The notes under the pieces are model-generated. The model was given only the letters and a program-made list of their open reading frames with translations. It ran no database searches and had not been told where the DNA came from. Of a stretch of 45,456 nt of DNA, positions 43,509 through 45,456 are shown piece by piece. The first letter of the stretch is position 1, and every line of letters begins with the position of its first letter. Source of the DNA: an uncultured Bacteroidales bacterium (GTDB lineage Bacteria; Bacteroidota; Bacteroidia; Bacteroidales; CHK158-818); the NCBI GenBank assembly GCA_949300615.1, contig CASGEW010000013.1, forward strand, positions 1 to 45,456, written 5' to 3'. The position numbers and the translations under genes are program-made.

Positions 43509-45456
43509 TTACATACTGATGCGATTGGCAGATTTCACGTTTTGTACTTTTTTAATGTTGGCACAAAGATTTTCCACATCTTTTACATCGTGTACCATAA
43601 TACCCAATATACCTTGAAACAAACCGTCCTGGGTATCTATCTTCAAGGTTTTGATATTGACCGACATATCGCCGGAGATGATTCGAGTAATTTCATTCAG
43701 AACGCCAACTCCATCGATGCCCTTAACCTCGATAACGGCCGGGAACGAATAGTCGCTGTGATCGTCCCACCGGGCTTCGACCAACCGTTGCCCGAAGCTG
43801 CTTTTCAACCGCATGGCAATGGGGCACTGCCGCTTATGCACTATCACCTCTTGGTTTTCATTCACATACCCCAAGACATCGTCTCCCGGAATGGGGTTAC
43901 AACAGGTGGCAATTGTGTAATTTTTTCGATTTCCGTCTTCTTTGAGTATATAGGTCTCTTTCAGGTTGATTTTTTCACCCGGTTGCAGAGTAACCGGTTT
44001 TTCAGGCGCCGACTGATTCTTGGCGCCGGCCATACTGAACGGATTGCGCAAATAACGACGAAAGACATTTTCTATCTTTTCTTTAAATAGCTTTTTTAAA
44101 GAATCGTCCAACAGGATTTCCCCCGTCCCGATCTTACACAACAGGTCTTCTTTCTTTTCCAAGGCATAATGTGCCTGTATCTTATTGATGTTTTCCGACG
44201 TATTGCTGAGCTTGTTCTTTTCAAAAAATTCTGCCAGTTTTTGTTCACCGGCCTGCATCTGGTTCTTTTTATCTTTCCGCAAAGCGGCCAACAATTTTGT
44301 ACGGGCTTTGGCCGTAGTAATAAAGTTCAGCCATTCGTCCTTGGGGGTTTGCGATTTGGAGGTTAAAATTTCAACCTGATCGCCACTTTGCAATTTCTGA
44401 CTCAACGGGACCAATTTGTGATTTACCTTGGCGGCAATGCAATGGTAACCCATTTCGGAGTGGAGTGTAAAGGCAAAATCCAATGCGGTTGCATCCATGG
44501 GCAACACTTTTAAATCGCCCTTGGGGGTAAATACAAATATTTCGGAGGCAAAGAGATTCAGCTTGATCGTATCGAGAAAATCCAATGCATTCGGTTCGGG
44601 ATTTTCAAGAATTTCCTTAATTGTTTTGAGCCACTTATCGAGTTCCGACTCTTCGTCATTACCGCCCACTTTATACTTCCAATGGGCAGCAAAACCGCGC
44701 TCGGCTATTTCATCCATCTTCCGGCTGCGTATCTGAACCTCTATCCAGTTTCCGTCCGGACCCATAACCGTCACATGGAGGGCCCTATACCCGTTGGATT
44801 TGGGGCGGCTAACCCAATCTCGGATACGTTCGGGATGCAGTTTATAGATATCCGTAATTACGGAATAGATATTCCAACACTCTTTTTTTTCATCTTCGTC
44901 TTTCGACGGGGTAAAGATGATCCTGACGGCATACAAATCATACACCTCCTCAAAAGGTATATTCTTGGTCTGCATCTTGTTCCAAATGGAATAGACCGAT
45001 TTCAAACGGGCTTTCATCTCGTATTTGAGGCCCATTTCATCCAGCTTTGCCTTGATAGGGGCAGCAAAGTTCTGATAAACCTGCTGGCGGTTTATTTCAG
45101 ACTCTTCTATTTTTTTGCTGATCTCTTGGTATGCATCCGGATGCTCGTATTTGAAACTGAGGTCTTCCAACTCCGTTTTCACGGCAAACAGCCCTAAGCG
45201 ATGGGCTAACGGCGCATATATATAGAGGGTTTCCCCGGCTATTTTATATTGTTTGTTCGGTGCCATGGAGCCGAGGGTACGCATATTGTGCAAACGGTCG
45301 GCCATCTTAATGAGGATAACCCGAATATCTTCGGACATGGTCAGCAGCAATTTCCGGAAATTTTCAGCCTGCACCGAGGCCTTGTCTCCGAAAATTCCTC
45401 CCGATATTTTGGTCAACCCCGCCACAATTTGGGCAATTTTCTTACCGAACAGGTTT
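43509..45456 (-). CDS. Bifunctional-type RelA/SpoT (p)ppGpp synthetase/hydrolase, 5' partial
   Basis: The open frame enters at the right edge inside the HD hydrolase domain (NLFGKKIAQIVAGLTK, then KMADRLHNMRTL), so roughly the first hundred or so residues are outside. Next come the synthetase domain with RIRDWVSRPKSNGYRALHVT and IEVQIRSRKMDEIAERGFAAHW, the TGS domain (EIFVFTPKGDLKVLPMDATALDFAFTLH), a helical and zinc-finger-like region (YTIATCCNPIPGDDVLGY), and a C-terminal ACT domain (IEVKGIDGVGVLNEITRII). The basic RxRD sequence resembles the RxKD loop of bifunctional enzymes, not the ExDD of synthetase-only RelA. It controls the stringent response. The downstream HD gene is probably in the same operon. 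Confidence 0.95.
   Translation of the reverse strand, partial: NLFGKKIAQIVAGLTKISGGIFGDKASVQAENFRKLLLTMSEDIRVILIKMADRLHNMRTLGSMAPNKQYKIAGETLYIYAPLAHRLGLFAVKTELEDLSFKYEHPDAYQEISKKIEESEINRQQVYQNFAAPIKAKLDEMGLKYEMKARLKSVYSIWNKMQTKNIPFEEVYDLYAVRIIFTPSKDEDEKKECWNIYSVITDIYKLHPERIRDWVSRPKSNGYRALHVTVMGPDGNWIEVQIRSRKMDEIAERGFAAHWKYKVGGNDEESELDKWLKTIKEILENPEPNALDFLDTIKLNLFASEIFVFTPKGDLKVLPMDATALDFAFTLHSEMGYHCIAAKVNHKLVPLSQKLQSGDQVEILTSKSQTPKDEWLNFITTAKARTKLLAALRKDKKNQMQAGEQKLAEFFEKNKLSNTSENINKIQAHYALEKKEDLLCKIGTGEILLDDSLKKLFKEKIENVFRRYLRNPFSMAGAKNQSAPEKPVTLQPGEKINLKETYILKEDGNRKNYTIATCCNPIPGDDVLGYVNENQEVIVHKRQCPIAMRLKSSFGQRLVEARWDDHSDYSFPAVIEVKGIDGVGVLNEITRIISGDMSVNIKTLKIDTQDGLFQGILGIMVHDVKDVENLCANIKKVQNVKSANRISM

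Overview
The window looks like a chromosomal segment from a member of the order Bacteroidales (Bacteroidota). Many genes have a -7 box of the form TAnnTTTG 15-170 nt upstream of the start, several with a TTTG or TTG about 18-21 nt further up, which is the promoter form of this phylum. The gene content fits as well: a ~1,050-residue SecA beside a DUF4105 gene, the leucine cluster leuA-leuC-leuD-citramalate synthase-like-leuB, the arginine cluster argR-GNAT-argG-argC-argD, an SDDD-type surface lipoprotein signal on a CotH protein, and AsnA. I cannot name the genus from sequence reading alone. I see no rRNA, tRNA, CRISPR array, intact insertion sequence or prophage.
Layout. 1-1,505 (minus): the start of a metal ABC importer operon (lipoprotein binding protein, then a truncated ATPase). 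1,861-5,671: an M20 amidohydrolase (plus), converging on a GNAT acetyltransferase and a secreted beta-helix protein (minus). 5,770-11,948 (minus): DUF4105 membrane protein, a degenerate PafA-like phosphatase and SecA; the SecA zinc-binding tail lies in another reading frame. 12,164-13,089: a structured intergenic region with a possible small RNA, then an M15-like lipoprotein. 13,296-19,489 (minus): branched-chain amino-acid operon leuA-leuC-leuD-cimA-like-leuB, preceded by a promoter, a 23-codon Leu/Ile-rich leader peptide and a terminator, i.e. a transcription attenuator. 20,047-26,213 (minus): a six-hairpin glycosidase-like protein, a CotH surface lipoprotein and an AT-richer two-lobed aspartic protease. 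26,472-27,506: asnA (minus). 27,743-31,110 (plus): a tight four-gene set of Dabb lipoprotein, Gfo/Idh/MocA oxidoreductase, SGNH hydrolase and CDF metal exporter. 31,329-33,273: D-lactate dehydrogenase-like gene (plus) and an unknown exported protein (minus). 33,434-40,320 (minus): proC and the arginine operon, separated by a second Gfo/Idh/MocA gene on the plus strand; argR has an ARG-box-like operator. 40,550-45,456: an M48 lipoprotein peptidase (plus), then a PgpH-like HD membrane phosphohydrolase and a truncated RelA/SpoT enzyme (minus).
Functionally this is mainly a biosynthetic and housekeeping region (Leu/Ile, Arg, Pro, Asn, protein secretion, ppGpp and possibly c-di-AMP turnover) with accessory carbohydrate and envelope genes between. 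The most informative non-coding signals are the leu attenuator, the ARG box, the palindrome over the metal-importer start site, and the unexplained short transcript unit near 12,211-12,295.
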